A stretch of DNA of 64,000 nt from Toxoplasma gondii ME49 (Eukaryota > Apicomplexa > Conoidasida > Eucoccidiorida > Sarcocystidae): positions 3,560,289 to 3,624,288 of the forward strand of contig NC_031479.1 of the NCBI RefSeq assembly GCF_000006565.2. The letters run 5' to 3'. Made by a program: the position numbers and the translations under genes. Positions 24,052 to 35,500 of the stretch are shown here, one piece after another. The notes under the pieces are model-generated. The model saw only the letters and a program-made list of their open reading frames with translations, was not told the DNA's origin and did no database searches. Numbering within the stretch: the stretch's first letter is position 1; every line of letters begins with the position of its first letter.

Positions 24052-26103
24052 ATGGAGGTTTCATCCCGCATTGCATCCACTCGTTTTGTTTTTCTTTTAG
24101 GTCTACTTCTTTCTGTTCTGACATGTGGTGAGCTCAGCATTCACGAGGCTGCCGCCAGCAGGTATCAGCCCGGCAGGGGTGCGCTCCATGACAGGTCACG
24201 GAGCTTCAGAACACCGTCTGCAGAGACGAAAACTGACGGGGAAAACTCTTTTTCACAAACAGAAGGTAGAACTTCAGACTGTCCCGGAGATCGATGTTCG
24301 TCACTAGAATGTTCAAAATCGGGTTGTTCGCACTCTGCCAGGAGCCAGTCTCGCTCTGCAGGGCGAACCCCATTCAGAAGACGATACCTGAGTCAACGCT
24401 CAATAATTCACCTCGCTCTTGCGTTATCAGTGTGCTTGCTGCTACCGGCGATTGCTGCCACGGCGTTCCGTAGAGGAAAGACGGCGGAAGACAAACGCGA
24501 GGGACGCGCGACACTGAGTGAAATGTCTACACATCCGCCAACAAATCGGGTCGCAGCTTTTGCAGCCTCGTCTCCGAGGGGAGAAAAGGCTAAAAAACTG
24601 GTTGCCAAGGCGCCTGCTGCCAAGCTGGTGGCGGCTGCGACGGCAGTGATAGCTATGGCAGTGGTTATTGCGGTGATAAACTCGCGTCGTGCAAGCCACA
24701 GATGGAATGAACTGTTTCTGGGACGGACCTCAACAGAGGTGGCGGCAAAGGGAGCGCCAAAAGTGGATTCAGGGCCCGTTCAAGTCGTTGATGGTCAAGC
24801 GGCTTTGACCCCCGACAGCGAGGGCGAGCAAAGTTTCGCTTATATTCCAGTGTGGAAGCGGCAGATTGCCAACCACGCGATTGCTGTCATTTTCGCCACC
24901 GTTTACGCATTCATCTTCTGTACGGTAATCACAATGTCGAGGGAGGATGAGCCCTTTGAGGAAGAAAATCGGGATGGCAATCCCCGCGATTTCGGCCCCT
25001 CCGGCCTTGTGCAAGACGCGCCTAAAGATCCTCCGCCACCGTATGCTAGCCCAACGGAAGGTGCTGCCAGCCCAGAACCACTCCCTCCTCGTCCCACAAG
25101 CTTCCCACAACCGTTCCCTTCACTCCTTTCACCTGAGCGTGAGTCCGACTCTCCGCGTTCTCCCCCCGCCAGACCACCGTTCATTTCAATGCATTCGCAA
25201 GATCAGGACAGCTTGCCTTCGCCTTCCACAGGCCAACCGAAAACAGTTAGGCAGTTGTCACGTGTTGCGGAGTCCGTCTGGCAAGTGCTTGACCTGCAAA
25301 GGCAGCTCCACAGTGGAAACTTATGGAAGGCTTTTTTCAAGCTGGAGGGGGCTATGGGCTCGGACGTTCCTGCAGCTGCGAGTCACGTCGCCTCGGAGTA
25401 CAGCCGCGAAGCTTTGCAGGAAACTCTTTTGTGCCGCAAAGCCGCAAGACTAGCTCGCTTGTCCACAATGCTGGTGGCTGCAAAAATCACTTCTTACGAG
25501 GCGAAAATTGATGCTGCAATGGATATGTTGGGTGCTGCGCTGAAGGCAAAAGCGCACACCGAAGAATCTCCAGACGTGCGCCCCAAAGTGATTATGCCCA
25601 CCAGAAAGGTGCTCAGGAAACTGGAACGCGGTTTTCGTGCGCAGCAAAATAATCTACGCCTTGCAAGCGAACTTGCAAGACGAGCCTACGGTTTAGTCGC
25701 GAAACAGGAGGCGGACGCTATATCAAACTTTATCACGTTGGAAGAAGAGGCTTTGTTGTTCCGTATCCATCACCTCGAAGCCCGCCTTGAGGTCTTGAAG
25801 GCGCAGGTGGAGGCTGCCACAGGAGCGGCAGAAGCTCTCGATGGAGAAAAGCAAGCACCCTACGAGGTTTTGTCAGACTCCGAAGTCGCATTGCTCGGGG
25901 CCACAGCAGAAGATCTTTTGAAACGTGCAGCCATTGCAGGCGCGTTTATAGAGGAACCCTCCCTTGTTCCAGAGTTGGCATTCCTATTTACACACGACTG
26001 CCCCGTGCCTGGAAGCCTCCTTCGAAGCAGTTTTTTGAATGACGTTGCACATTGCATTGAAAGGCTCCAACATGTGGTGAATAAAATGACGAACCGATCT
26101 TGA
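24052..26103 (+). CDS. Secreted/membrane protein with three TM segments, Cys ladder and PPxY motif; unknown function
   Basis: This is a single-exon gene of 683 residues. An in-frame GTG at 24010 was not used because the ATG at 24052 directly precedes a good signal peptide (MEVSSRIASTRFVFLLGLLL...). Domains in order: a polar region with four Cys spaced C-x4-C-x4-C-x4-C (residues 77-92); TM1 about 117-138; TM2 about 189-210, Ala-rich; TM3 about 273-295, followed by an acidic patch (REDEPFEEEN). Next comes a Pro/Ser-rich linker, about 320-395, with PPPPY (a WW-domain-type PPxY). The last part, about 396-683, is rich in Ala, Leu, Glu and Arg and likely alpha-helical or coiled. The layout fits a dense-granule, rhoptry or organelle membrane protein of a coccidian. 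I do not recognise it, and membrane topology and site are inferred only. Confidence 0.72.
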   Translation: MEVSSRIASTRFVFLLGLLLSVLTCGELSIHEAAASRYQPGRGALHDRSRSFRTPSAETKTDGENSFSQTEGRTSDCPGDRCSSLECSKSGCSHSARSQSRSAGRTPFRRRYLSQRSIIHLALALSVCLLLPAIAATAFRRGKTAEDKREGRATLSEMSTHPPTNRVAAFAASSPRGEKAKKLVAKAPAAKLVAAATAVIAMAVVIAVINSRRASHRWNELFLGRTSTEVAAKGAPKVDSGPVQVVDGQAALTPDSEGEQSFAYIPVWKRQIANHAIAVIFATVYAFIFCTVITMSREDEPFEEENRDGNPRDFGPSGLVQDAPKDPPPPYASPTEGAASPEPLPPRPTSFPQPFPSLLSPERESDSPRSPPARPPFISMHSQDQDSLPSPSTGQPKTVRQLSRVAESVWQVLDLQRQLHSGNLWKAFFKLEGAMGSDVPAAASHVASEYSREALQETLLCRKAARLARLSTMLVAAKITSYEAKIDAAMDMLGAALKAKAHTEESPDVRPKVIMPTRKVLRKLERGFRAQQNNLRLASELARRAYGLVAKQEADAISNFITLEEEALLFRIHHLEARLEVLKAQVEAATGAAEALDGEKQAPYEVLSDSEVALLGATAEDLLKRAAIAGAFIEEPSLVPELAFLFTHDCPVPGSLLRSSFLNDVAHCIERLQHVVNKMTNRS

Positions 26104-29100
26104 TTCATGCATGAGACGTGCTTGGTCCGACGCATGCTAATTCTCCGAGTTTATGCCACCTAGAAAAATCTCGAAGGACCAACACAGGCTTAGGGTGCTG
26201 TGACCCAGCACCAGGGTTGATACATCGGTGGACGCAGGAGATCCACATAATGGAATCGTGCGTCGTTGAGATGATTTGATAGGGAAGATGTGATTCTGTC
26301 CGTGCTTTACTTCGATTGGACATTCACTTTTTGAGCTGTTCAGAACAGGGGTTGTTTACTGGTGGGATGCTCTTTCCCAGTCTCTGCGGCTGCGAAAGCA
26401 CGCCAATAAGTTATGCTACAAGGAAAGTATTGGTGCGTGTGCACAATTTGCCAAGTAATCGGCCAACTTCAGTTCGAATCACAGCCGCTAGTTTTACACA
26501 GCTTTTTCTGCACGTCATTTTCGCTCTGGAGATGTTTGCATAATACGCGGGTCTACGATTGTGTGCGAAGCGGTGCATCTCCCGTTTCACCTCCTGTTGA
26601 GTGGCTTTTGTGCAGGAAGTAAATACAACAGTTTTGACACGCCATTTTTGCCATCCTGCTTCGGGTTTAATGTCGAGGCTACGGTGGTTGTTTAAACGAC
26701 TTCAAATGACGGTGCAGCGGCGTCTTGCTAGACCTAAATTGTGCGCGACAGGACACAAATGCGAATGACAGTGACTAACGCCGACCTTGTATGAATGAAA
26801 TGTGTACGGTATGACGGCGATGATGAGAACATGTCTCAACATGAGACGTCTAAAGAAGCGCAATCAGATGTACCAATCTGCCGTTGTCAAGAAGACTGAG
26901 ATGTGCAGCTGTCTCGTGGGACCATGTACAGCGCTGAAAGCAGCTAAGATCAGTCAATCGGTGCAGTCGTCGGTGCGTTGCCTTCGTTTCAGCGCCTCTC
27001 GGTTACGGGAGAAAATTCATGCATTAAATGAAGTGTCGTTCAGCCGGCTGACGCTGAGTAGAATCCTTCACGCGACTGTAATCACTGGCAGTGTCTGATT
27101 GTAAAGTTAGTGGGGTTTCTTTTAGGACACGAGAATGTATGCAATCGCCATAGGAAATGGTGGGCAGGTAGAGCCCGCGGTTCCCAGTCACTTTCGCGTC
27201 GAGCCAATGACAAGGAAAAAAGCAAATCTCCTTAACCAGACTCGGTCAATAGATCAGTGAAACGTTCCCACAGAGGACGGGTGAGTCTGCGATGAGTGGA
27301 ACACCTGGGCACAAGAAGTGGTCTCTACTATCCTTTTCCACCCCTGCAGACTGACTGTTCTGTCCTTCCGGCTCCGGGTTTGAAGCACGCAAGGCATGAC
27401 CAGAGCGTTTGCCACAGGCAGGCTGGCCAATGGAAGTTGACTATCCTACGTTGTCCCATAAGCTTGCTGTAAGAGGGTTTTTCTCTACGCATGCATTTAG
27501 TCTATGGGATGGAGATTCATTACCGACAAAAGTCTTCTAAAATGTTTGTTGGTTTCCTAGAACCTCCCGACACAGCACCAAAAGAGCGAGAAATCTACTG
27601 TACTTCACGGGCAGGGACGAACAAAGTTTTGCTTTGAATGCTAAAGCAAATCGAATAGGTGTATATGAATGTACGCTCACATGCACTGTTTACTTCGGTC
27701 GTTTCACAGTTTGTGGTTCAACTGCAGATATGTCAAAACTAACTGAAATCGTGTTTCTGAATCACTCATCAACTTGTTTACTGTTTTCAGGGAACGGGAA
27801 CCATTCCGTTCGCAGAACAACTGAGCCAAGGCGTTGCTTGAATGTGAGACTCATGTTGGTTCGTTCGTGACTTTGATGGGCACATCTTGTCGCCACGAGC
27901 ATTGTCAAGTCTGTGCATGATTGAAAGGGAAACAATGGCAAATGCGGGGGTTAAGGGTGGCGGTCATGTAACGTACGGCTTTCCCAGGGTGTCTATAGTT
28001 GTTGACTTAACCATATACGTTTGTCCAAACTTGCATTGTAGTACATTACAACAAATGCAAAGTGAGCAGCACGTTCCAACTGCAAGAGTTATCGGTTGAC
28101 ACTCCAAAACGACGAACCACATTGTTTTTTGTTCCTTCAAACGATCAGTGTGTTCCTTCCGTGCCTCTAGCGGATGGTGCAACTGTGTAAGTTTAGAAGA
28201 ACAAAAAAGAGGAGTGATATCTGACAACATGGGTAAAAAGCTTGTCGGAGCCCAGATACGTGAGTTGCGAATGCAGTTCTGCATGCGCACCATTGGCAAG
28301 CACCGATGCTGTTTAACGGCATTTAACTCCTCGACCCAAAAGGGGATCTCTCCTAAAGCGTATTGTTCTTGAAAGTAGCGCCCTCTTGGATGTTCTTCTA
28401 TTTCATCAGGCCCAGTATTTTCCGCACACGCTTGCTATTTTTCCCTATTCCCGTATTTCCTCTATCACGCCTTGGCCGCGGTTGGTGTGTGCATTTTACT
28501 CGGCTGCGCGACACGTCACACCAACGGGCTTTGGAGAGCGTAGATACCTTTCTTAGTTAACTTTCGCATTGAATACATCTGACGTACGGAGCATGGTAGG
28601 TGTGCCGTTTGTCTGTCGAATTCCACTACTGAACAATGTGTCTACGCTTGGAAGCGACGTGCTGTTGACCTACATTGGCGCTAGTCGAGTCAAAGTTGTC
28701 CAACGGGGCCAAACAGAAAGCTTGAGTGTCTTTTTTAGTCGCCTCTGATCATCGTATGGTTACATCTTAAGAGCAATTGTTTTCGGATGGTACTGATACC
28801 ATTTTGGGCTCAACTTAAGGAATTCGGTTTCTTCTTCGCCGCTCTGCCCTTAGCCTTTTGTCGCGGTAAGCGGCTACTTTGTGAGAACTGAACAGTGACT
28901 CGACAAACGAAGGGGACACTGTAGTATAGCTCTTCGTAGCTCAAGCACTCGGTCAAGTCCCATCATATTATGTTCAAAGTTACGTTTTTCCGTGACTTTT
29001 TGTCTTCTATTCCCCCTTTCTCTCAAAACTCTGCCGAGGAAGAAGCTGGCAAAGACTTGCGTATGTGCTCTCCGGGGCGCAACCACGGCAACCCAGCCCA

Positions 29101-29313
29101 TCATCTCTCCTCTCATCCACACTTTCCGTTTTGTTTACGAGTTTTCTGGTCGTTTGCCGCAAGGCTGTAAGGAATGCATGACGGCAGAGTTCGGGCAGAG
29201 GTGCGCTTGTCTCGTTCTAGCTGGATTAATTCAGCAACGGAAAGGGCATTTGACCCGCGTCTTCACTTTTAGTTTACCTGGGATACTTTCAGAGTCTTTT
29301 TTCCGTCTCCAAG
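26104..29313. other. Intergenic region, no gene seen
   Basis: This 3.2 kb lies between two plus-strand genes. It has short frames only, the longest about 110 codons, with no signal peptide, no known domain and no plausible chain of splice sites. It is probably the 3' UTR of the three-TM protein gene and the promoter plus 5' UTR of the zinc-finger gene. No tRNA or repeat array was found. Confidence 0.6.
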
Positions 29314-30690
29314 ATGCATCAGCGAGCAGTTGTGTGTACAATGTGCGGGGGGAAATTCTTCCCGGCGAGTCTTAGTTTCCACCAAAAGGCGTGCGCAAAG
29401 AAGCAAAGTTATGCGTTACTTCCCTGTTCCTACTGCGACACAGAAATTCCTAAACCGGACTTGGATCGACACATGAAGGAAGCGTGCGCAAAAGCTCCGA
29501 AGCAACCGAAGAGTGCTGGAAAGGGCGAGGGTGATTGGCACATTGAGGGTGATGGGGGTAGAATAAAAGGACTCAGTGAGCTTTTGGATGATCAAGGAAG
29601 GATGCAGTGCGTTGTCTGTCACCGCTGGTTTCTTCAAGATCGTATTGGAAAGCACCAGAGTATCTGCCGTGCGATAGAGGAGAAGCGCAAGGATCAGCCA
29701 ATTCGCGTTTTTGATTCCTTCAAGCAGAGACAGTTCGATCCCCTCATACGCCCGGCTCTGCGAGCCGAAGGTAATGAACGCCAAGCACGCTTACGTAACA
29801 ATTCCTTTTCAGCCTCCGTCCGCGCTGCTAGATCTTACTATTCCAATTTCCACAAAAGTGGGGAGACCGCGAAATCCAGCGACCGTGCTGCTGGGCACCT
29901 TCCCGCTACGCGTGAGGGACAGAGTGATTCGCCTGCTAGCAATCATCACACAAAGAAAACGTCTCGAGCTGGGTGCAGTTATCCTTTCTCTGGTAAGTCG
30001 CCAACGAGCCCTGTTGGCGAGATATCACGTAAAGGTGGTAGCCCGGATAAAGCAAGTATCGCGTCTTCTCGGTGTGTGTCCGGCGCGGGAGGCTCTCTTC
30101 CATATTCACGCGATGCCGTTCCTGAAAAACTAGCTGTAGAAAAAGAGGGTCGTTTACGAGACACACAGTATCTGGCTTCAAGGTCCCATCCGACTAGCCA
30201 GGCATCAGGAGCAGCAGGTGGACATGTCCCAGCCAGGAGTTCGAAATTAGGTGTGATGCATGCCAGCGGAAACATGGAAGGAACAGGAACGAGTTCTCCG
30301 GAGAGCAGACGTGGAGGCCGCCGCTATCCCGATGTGCCGCCGGCGACGAGAGCAGGAGGGTGGCGCCAAGAAAGCAGGCCGTCGGCTGCGTTTCTGTCGT
30401 CCGGTCGGTGCACGACTTCGTACTCGGGACGGGTTAGTGCGGGCAGGATTCTGCAGTCGAACGAAAGTTCGATTGATAACCCCATGGCTTATCCAAACTA
30501 TCCCGGTGGCCATTATAATTCGGAACGGAGCCTCCACAGTCTGCAGAACGCTTCTCCGGGAGGACCTCGGTCACCGATTGCACTGCAACAGCAGCCGCGT
30601 TTGAGAAACAGTCGTCCTGGTGGGGCAGGAACGATCCTTCCAACAAATGAAACATCGCCAGACAATCCTCTTGCTCGCGGAAACTATTAA
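29314..30690 (+). CDS. Triple C2HC zinc-finger protein (ZC2HC1-like)
   Basis: Single exon, 458 residues, start ATG in context AAGATGC. The first 118 residues hold three C2HC fingers: C8-C11-H23-C27, C38-C41-H53-C58 and C99-C102-H114-C118, each with two residues between the Cys pair and eleven before the His. This matches the zf-C2HC_2 pattern of the ZC2HC1 family. After finger three there is a short basic segment (EEKRKDQPIRVFDSFKQRQFDP), also reminiscent of that family, in which SFKQRQ-like basic tails follow the finger. Residues about 160-458 are Ser/Gly/Arg-rich and probably disordered. Two related boxes, NESSIDNPMAYPNY (383-396) and NETSPDNPLARGNY (445-458, the C-terminus), form an internal duplication. 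Family members are often linked to cilia or basal bodies, but the role here is unknown. There is no signal peptide or TM, so it is likely cytosolic or cytoskeletal. Confidence 0.75.
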   Translation: MHQRAVVCTMCGGKFFPASLSFHQKACAKKQSYALLPCSYCDTEIPKPDLDRHMKEACAKAPKQPKSAGKGEGDWHIEGDGGRIKGLSELLDDQGRMQCVVCHRWFLQDRIGKHQSICRAIEEKRKDQPIRVFDSFKQRQFDPLIRPALRAEGNERQARLRNNSFSASVRAARSYYSNFHKSGETAKSSDRAAGHLPATREGQSDSPASNHHTKKTSRAGCSYPFSGKSPTSPVGEISRKGGSPDKASIASSRCVSGAGGSLPYSRDAVPEKLAVEKEGRLRDTQYLASRSHPTSQASGAAGGHVPARSSKLGVMHASGNMEGTGTSSPESRRGGRRYPDVPPATRAGGWRQESRPSAAFLSSGRCTTSYSGRVSAGRILQSNESSIDNPMAYPNYPGGHYNSERSLHSLQNASPGGPRSPIALQQQPRLRNSRPGGAGTILPTNETSPDNPLARGNY

Positions 30691-31576
30691 GGGTGAAACA
30701 GTGTCCCGAGCGGGAGGGCGAGACGCGTTCTTCTTAACGTCGTGTGTAGGATGGCGGCAGCAGCGGACACGAGTTTCCTCGTAGATACATCATGCGGGTC
30801 GGTCGTGAAAAAAAGTGGCATACTGTGATACGTGCGTACTGGGGAGTAGCGTACTCCCCGTTGTTGTGTAGGACATTTTGGAGCCGTACATTGTAATTTG
30901 TTTGGTGATATTTTCGAAAGAACCTGGGAACGCTACGGCTTTTTGTCGGGCAGACGTGACGATGGAGTCTTTCCCGAAATATGTAGCCAGTGGCACACCC
31001 TGCTTGAGGTCCTTCGATCACATTAATCTCTACGTTTACGACTGTCGCCCCCCAAATGCGAGTTTCCTATTCAGTACATGGCTGTCATTCGCCATTTGTT
31101 TTTCAGCTGGAGTCAAGACCTTCGGTCTAATCGTCTTTTTCCCTTTACACTCCACGTGTGAAAGAGCTAGAATACCTAAATATAGTCAAGTACATTAATG
31201 CACTCTACACTGTTCGTAACAAGAATTGTACCGCGGGACGTAGTGTCTAGGTTCCATCATCCTACACAGAAACTGTAAAAGCTTGTGATATGACTCCGTA
31301 CGACAGACAGGTTGTTCAACATAATGAAACTGCTTTGTACAGTCTACCCGCTCCGTTGTCTTTATAAGGTATCCAACGCCAGCATCTCCGCGAGGGCTTG
31401 CCCGAAATGAATTCGCACATGCCAGTTTGCAGGCTTTACTGCTGCGCTTTTTCTTGGATGTCAGCGTCGGAAAAACGCTGATCACCAAGCTTGCTCCTTA
31501 TGTACTAACATCCGGAAATATGTGCTGTAATACGCACACTGTTATATTTTTCCTTACGTATCGATATAGAGGAGAT

Positions 31577-31617
<41 letters not shown>

Positions 31618-32517
31618 GGATCTATCTTCATCCGTTTTCACTGAAACGATCATTATACGTGGTGAAGTAGTCAACAGAGGTACCATTACATCCGTCGTAG
31701 CAGTCCTCCACTGAGTGGAAGATTTTCTTTCAACAGGGATCTGGAATGAAGTTTCCGTGTTACACCCAGGTTTCTTGGTGTGTGGCGACGAACGCTTGAA
31801 AAAAGTTTCGTCTATCAGCAAGGTGGCGAGACATGGTCAGACATCCGTGGGGAAAGGAGGAGAGGGAGACAATTTGAGAAAAGCAGAAATTAGAAAAGTG
31901 TGTTTTCCAGCTCGTGTTCCACCAACTGTCGCGAGCTGCCCTCAAGATTACAGAGCGCCCCGACGTCTGTTCACAGTGACTATCCAAAATGTAGGAGGAC
32001 CACGGAGAAAAGAGAGAACAGACAAAGAAGAAGAAAAAATCATTTGTCCGTCTGCACGACCGCATTGCACTTCTCCCCTCCGTTGTGAAGCCGGAAACCA
32101 TTTCTTCCGGAGTTCCTAGAAAAACAGACTTCGCAAAGGGGACTGGCGATCGGAGAAGCCCAGCCCCGTATGTTTTCCTCCCCCAGCACATCTCTTTTGA
32201 CATTTTACTAACAGTTCTCGCCTCCTTTTAAGCTTGCATCCGCACTTGCTGGTCCTCAAACCGCATTCACTTTGACACCTATCGCCTGGTCGTATCTCCC
32301 TCACGTCAATAATTTGCGTTTCTTTCCACTTTGTGGAAATCGGCAGCAAGGCCCAGAATCCGATCCGTGTATTCCGTACAGACTAACACTAGCGTACCCC
32401 GACGCCCGCTTAGTTACCATTGCTGTCAATGCCCGGTATCTGGCATCGCGCGAGCGTTTGTTCTCCAGCCTTCCCCCGTCTGTGCATGCCACGGCGGCAC
32501 TCCGGGATCCACACGCT
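30691..32517. other. Convergent intergenic region (3' UTRs)
   Basis: This lies between the stop of the zinc-finger gene (plus) and the stop of gamma-adaptin (minus), so it should hold both 3' UTRs. It contains a pure TA microsatellite at 31581-31612. The 134-codon plus frame at 31715-32119 starts at an ATG but has no recognisable domain, and a minus frame overlaps it; neither is called. Confidence 0.6.
31581..31612. repeat. TA microsatellite, about 16 units
   Basis: An uninterrupted run of TA dinucleotides in the convergent 3' region between the zinc-finger gene and gamma-adaptin. Confidence 0.95.
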
Positions 32518-35500
32518 TCACGCGAGGAGTCCCGCGGGGAAGTCCCCGACATTGACAAATTTTTGCAGCATCGCGCCGTCTTTGTTGAACGAGATTCTGC
32601 ATTTCATCAGCAGCGGCTTCGCGCCCGGAGCAGATGCTCCGTCCCCGAAGCAGACACACATGTCCTGTGTGACCACGCCGGTTCCAGTGGGTGGGACGCT
32701 CGTCCCCGTCGCAGGTTGAATCGTCAGCTTGAGGTATTTCGGAACGGCAGCCTCAAAGAGGAGATTCGTGATCTGCGCCTGTCCTCGGTTCCGAAACTCT
32801 GCGCGAATGCTCGCGCCCTTCTCTGAACCACTCGCCTCGTGAAGCAGCGTCGCTGTACTGCCGCTCTGTCCCTGCCTCGAGCAGATAAAGTCGACGCACA
32901 AATCGTCCTCGTTCAAGACATTCATCGGCGGAAACGCCCCATTTTCACTGCCCACAGTCCCGAGAAGACCGCTTCCGATGCCCGGCGTCGCCCCGCTGTT
33001 CACACCCTTGGCGCTAGAGGCCAGAAACGAATCGAAGGGATCGGCGGACGTTGGAGACTGTACCGCAGAGAGAGACGTACCCGAGGGAAGAGACAACTGG
33101 GAAGGCGAGAGCCCAAACAGACTATCCAGGCTGCCACCTCCTTGCGCGGAAGTGCTTCCCCGCATGTCTGCCGCACTGTTGCCTGCAGGCGTGGCGACAG
33201 CAGCCCCGCCTCCAAGAGACACAGACGTCCCCTCAAGCAAATCCGCAAGCATATCGATACTCTTGTCGCCACTGGACGCCCCCACAGCTGAGCCTCCCGC
33301 CACGCCTGCGCCTGAACTTGGAGCGCCTGATGCATGGGGCGGTATCCCTTGGGGCGAGGCCCGCGATTCGGAAGAGTAACCCATGTTGAGGAGATCGTCG
33401 AGGTCGAGCAAGTCGTTGGTTTTCTTCCCACTTCCCGCAGCGATTCCGTTTCGTTGTGCGGGCTTCTCGTCGAACAGCGAGTCTCCATGCGACACCTGGG
33501 ATGCACGATCGTTCCTCTCGTCCTTCTCGCTGTCATCGCGTCCGCTCGACGCAGCCAAAGGACTTCCGACGTTGAGAGGAACCTCCGTCGCGTCGAACCA
33601 GACGTCCCCGACAGGGCGGGAAGCCGGAGCGGGGCTGAGGGCCTCTGCGCTTCCAGAGCGTCCCGACAGAAGCGAGGCGAAAGATCCACTGCCGAGACTA
33701 CTCAAGCTGCGCCTCGAGGACAACTTCGCGTCGCAGACCGGCATTCTGTCGAAGATACTCGTGTTTTCTTTCCACTCGTCCCACTCCAACAGGCCCATGT
33801 ACTCCGAACTTCGCTGCTGGACCTCAACGTTGTTGCTTGTCTCGAAACGTTTCAACAAACCCACGAGGCGCTCCCGCTGCACGTGCCAACGGAGACAAGA
33901 AAAAACGGTTCCATGATTCAAGTCGTCCTGGGACTCATGGAGTACATTCACCAAGTTTTTCACGAGAAACCGAAGGCGTGGAAAGAAACCGGACGCACCG
34001 AAGCCAAGAATGAGGCAGCAGACACCAGGCTAATAAAGCAGGCAAATGCACTTCACCGCAGAGAGGGACAGAAGACCGCAAAGTGGCCAGGAAACCACGG
34101 GGCAATCGACAAGAAAGTCGGACGACACACAACGCAGCCCAGAGGAGACTTCTCTGCCTGGGGCTCCTAGAAAACACAGCCCCATTCTTCAAGACCTCCA
34201 CAGAAGTCCTGCCTCTGCTCCTGTCTCTCTGGCTTCCTCCTTTTTCTGCTGCCTCCACCTCGTCTTCCGCACCTGGGAGGGCAGTCGAGCAGCCAACTTG
34301 GCAGCCGCCGTCAGAAGCGTTTGCGTGAGGACACCCTGCTTCGCCTTCGGAAAAGACGACAACTGGTCTGCCACAGAAATCAGAAGGTCGGCGACTTGGC
34401 GAGGCGTGATCGCAAGAGTATCTTCTGTCATGCTTCCGCCTCCATTCGGGCTCAACAGGTGGCCCTTCTCAGGCTTCACTAGGAGGTCTCCGAACTCGCC
34501 GACACAGTACACACCGGCCTGAAGGAACGTGAGAGAAGAACAGAAACAAGGGATTCTGAAAATGGAAAAACGAGGCAAGACAGGCGCCTCAGAGAGAAAC
34601 CGTGAGGGACAGACAAAAACAAAGACTTCTACACGCGAATGCCGGTTCTCTCCTTCCCGAAGAACAGACAAGCCAGACACGCGGTCGTAAAGACAGGAAA
34701 GAGACACCGGAGCATCGCAAGCGAATGACTTCCTGATCAAGACGCTAGCAGAAATAGCACTCAGTTGGGAGCCAGAGTCCAGGCGGAAACCACACATGGA
34801 CTTTGGTGGAACCGGTCACTCCCGCATGCACCCGGCTTCTCAACGAGGAGAGGTAACAGATGCGACAAAGGGTATATTGAATCAAGGTGAATGAGAGACA
34901 CACTCACCTGCCACAGAGCGGCGTTGTTCGACAGGGAATGCTGGAAGGAAAAGTAACATTTGTGGACAACGTAGCTGTGGAGAGGCGGGGTTGACACCAC
35001 CAGGTCGACGAAGGAGTAGGTGATAGCGTCGTCTACAGCGTCTCCTGAGAAGAGAAGAAAGAGCAACAGAAGCCCGTTGCTCTCTTCACGAACAGAGACC
35101 AGCGCAAAGCCATGCCAGCGCCGCGAAACAACTTAGGCATGCGATACCAAGAGACGGTAAACACACGCATCGACCAACGTTCCTCCATAGAGCTTTCGAC
35201 CCCCAGCCAGCAAACAATTGAAGACGACTCTCCACACGCACATCGATTTCCACTTGTAGTTTTTTCGCCAACTCTTTGTCGCATGCATGCAAGAGCCACA
35301 ATCTGCCCACAGGCCACGACGGCAGTCTGCCGCACTCGACACTAGGGCAGAGAACTGCTTCTCCAGCTGTCGGAAAACGCTAAAGAGACCTGCCCGGTTC
35401 TCGCGTCGCGGACGGACCTCCGAGAGTCATGAGTTTGAGGAGAGTGTCGATTTGCCAGCGGGTGGACGGGGCGTGGCGACTGGCGGCGACAGCAATTTTG

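Noticed and set aside
26470..26480. tRNA B-box-like AGTTCGAATCA
   Set aside because: No matching A box at tRNA spacing and no cloverleaf; chance match.
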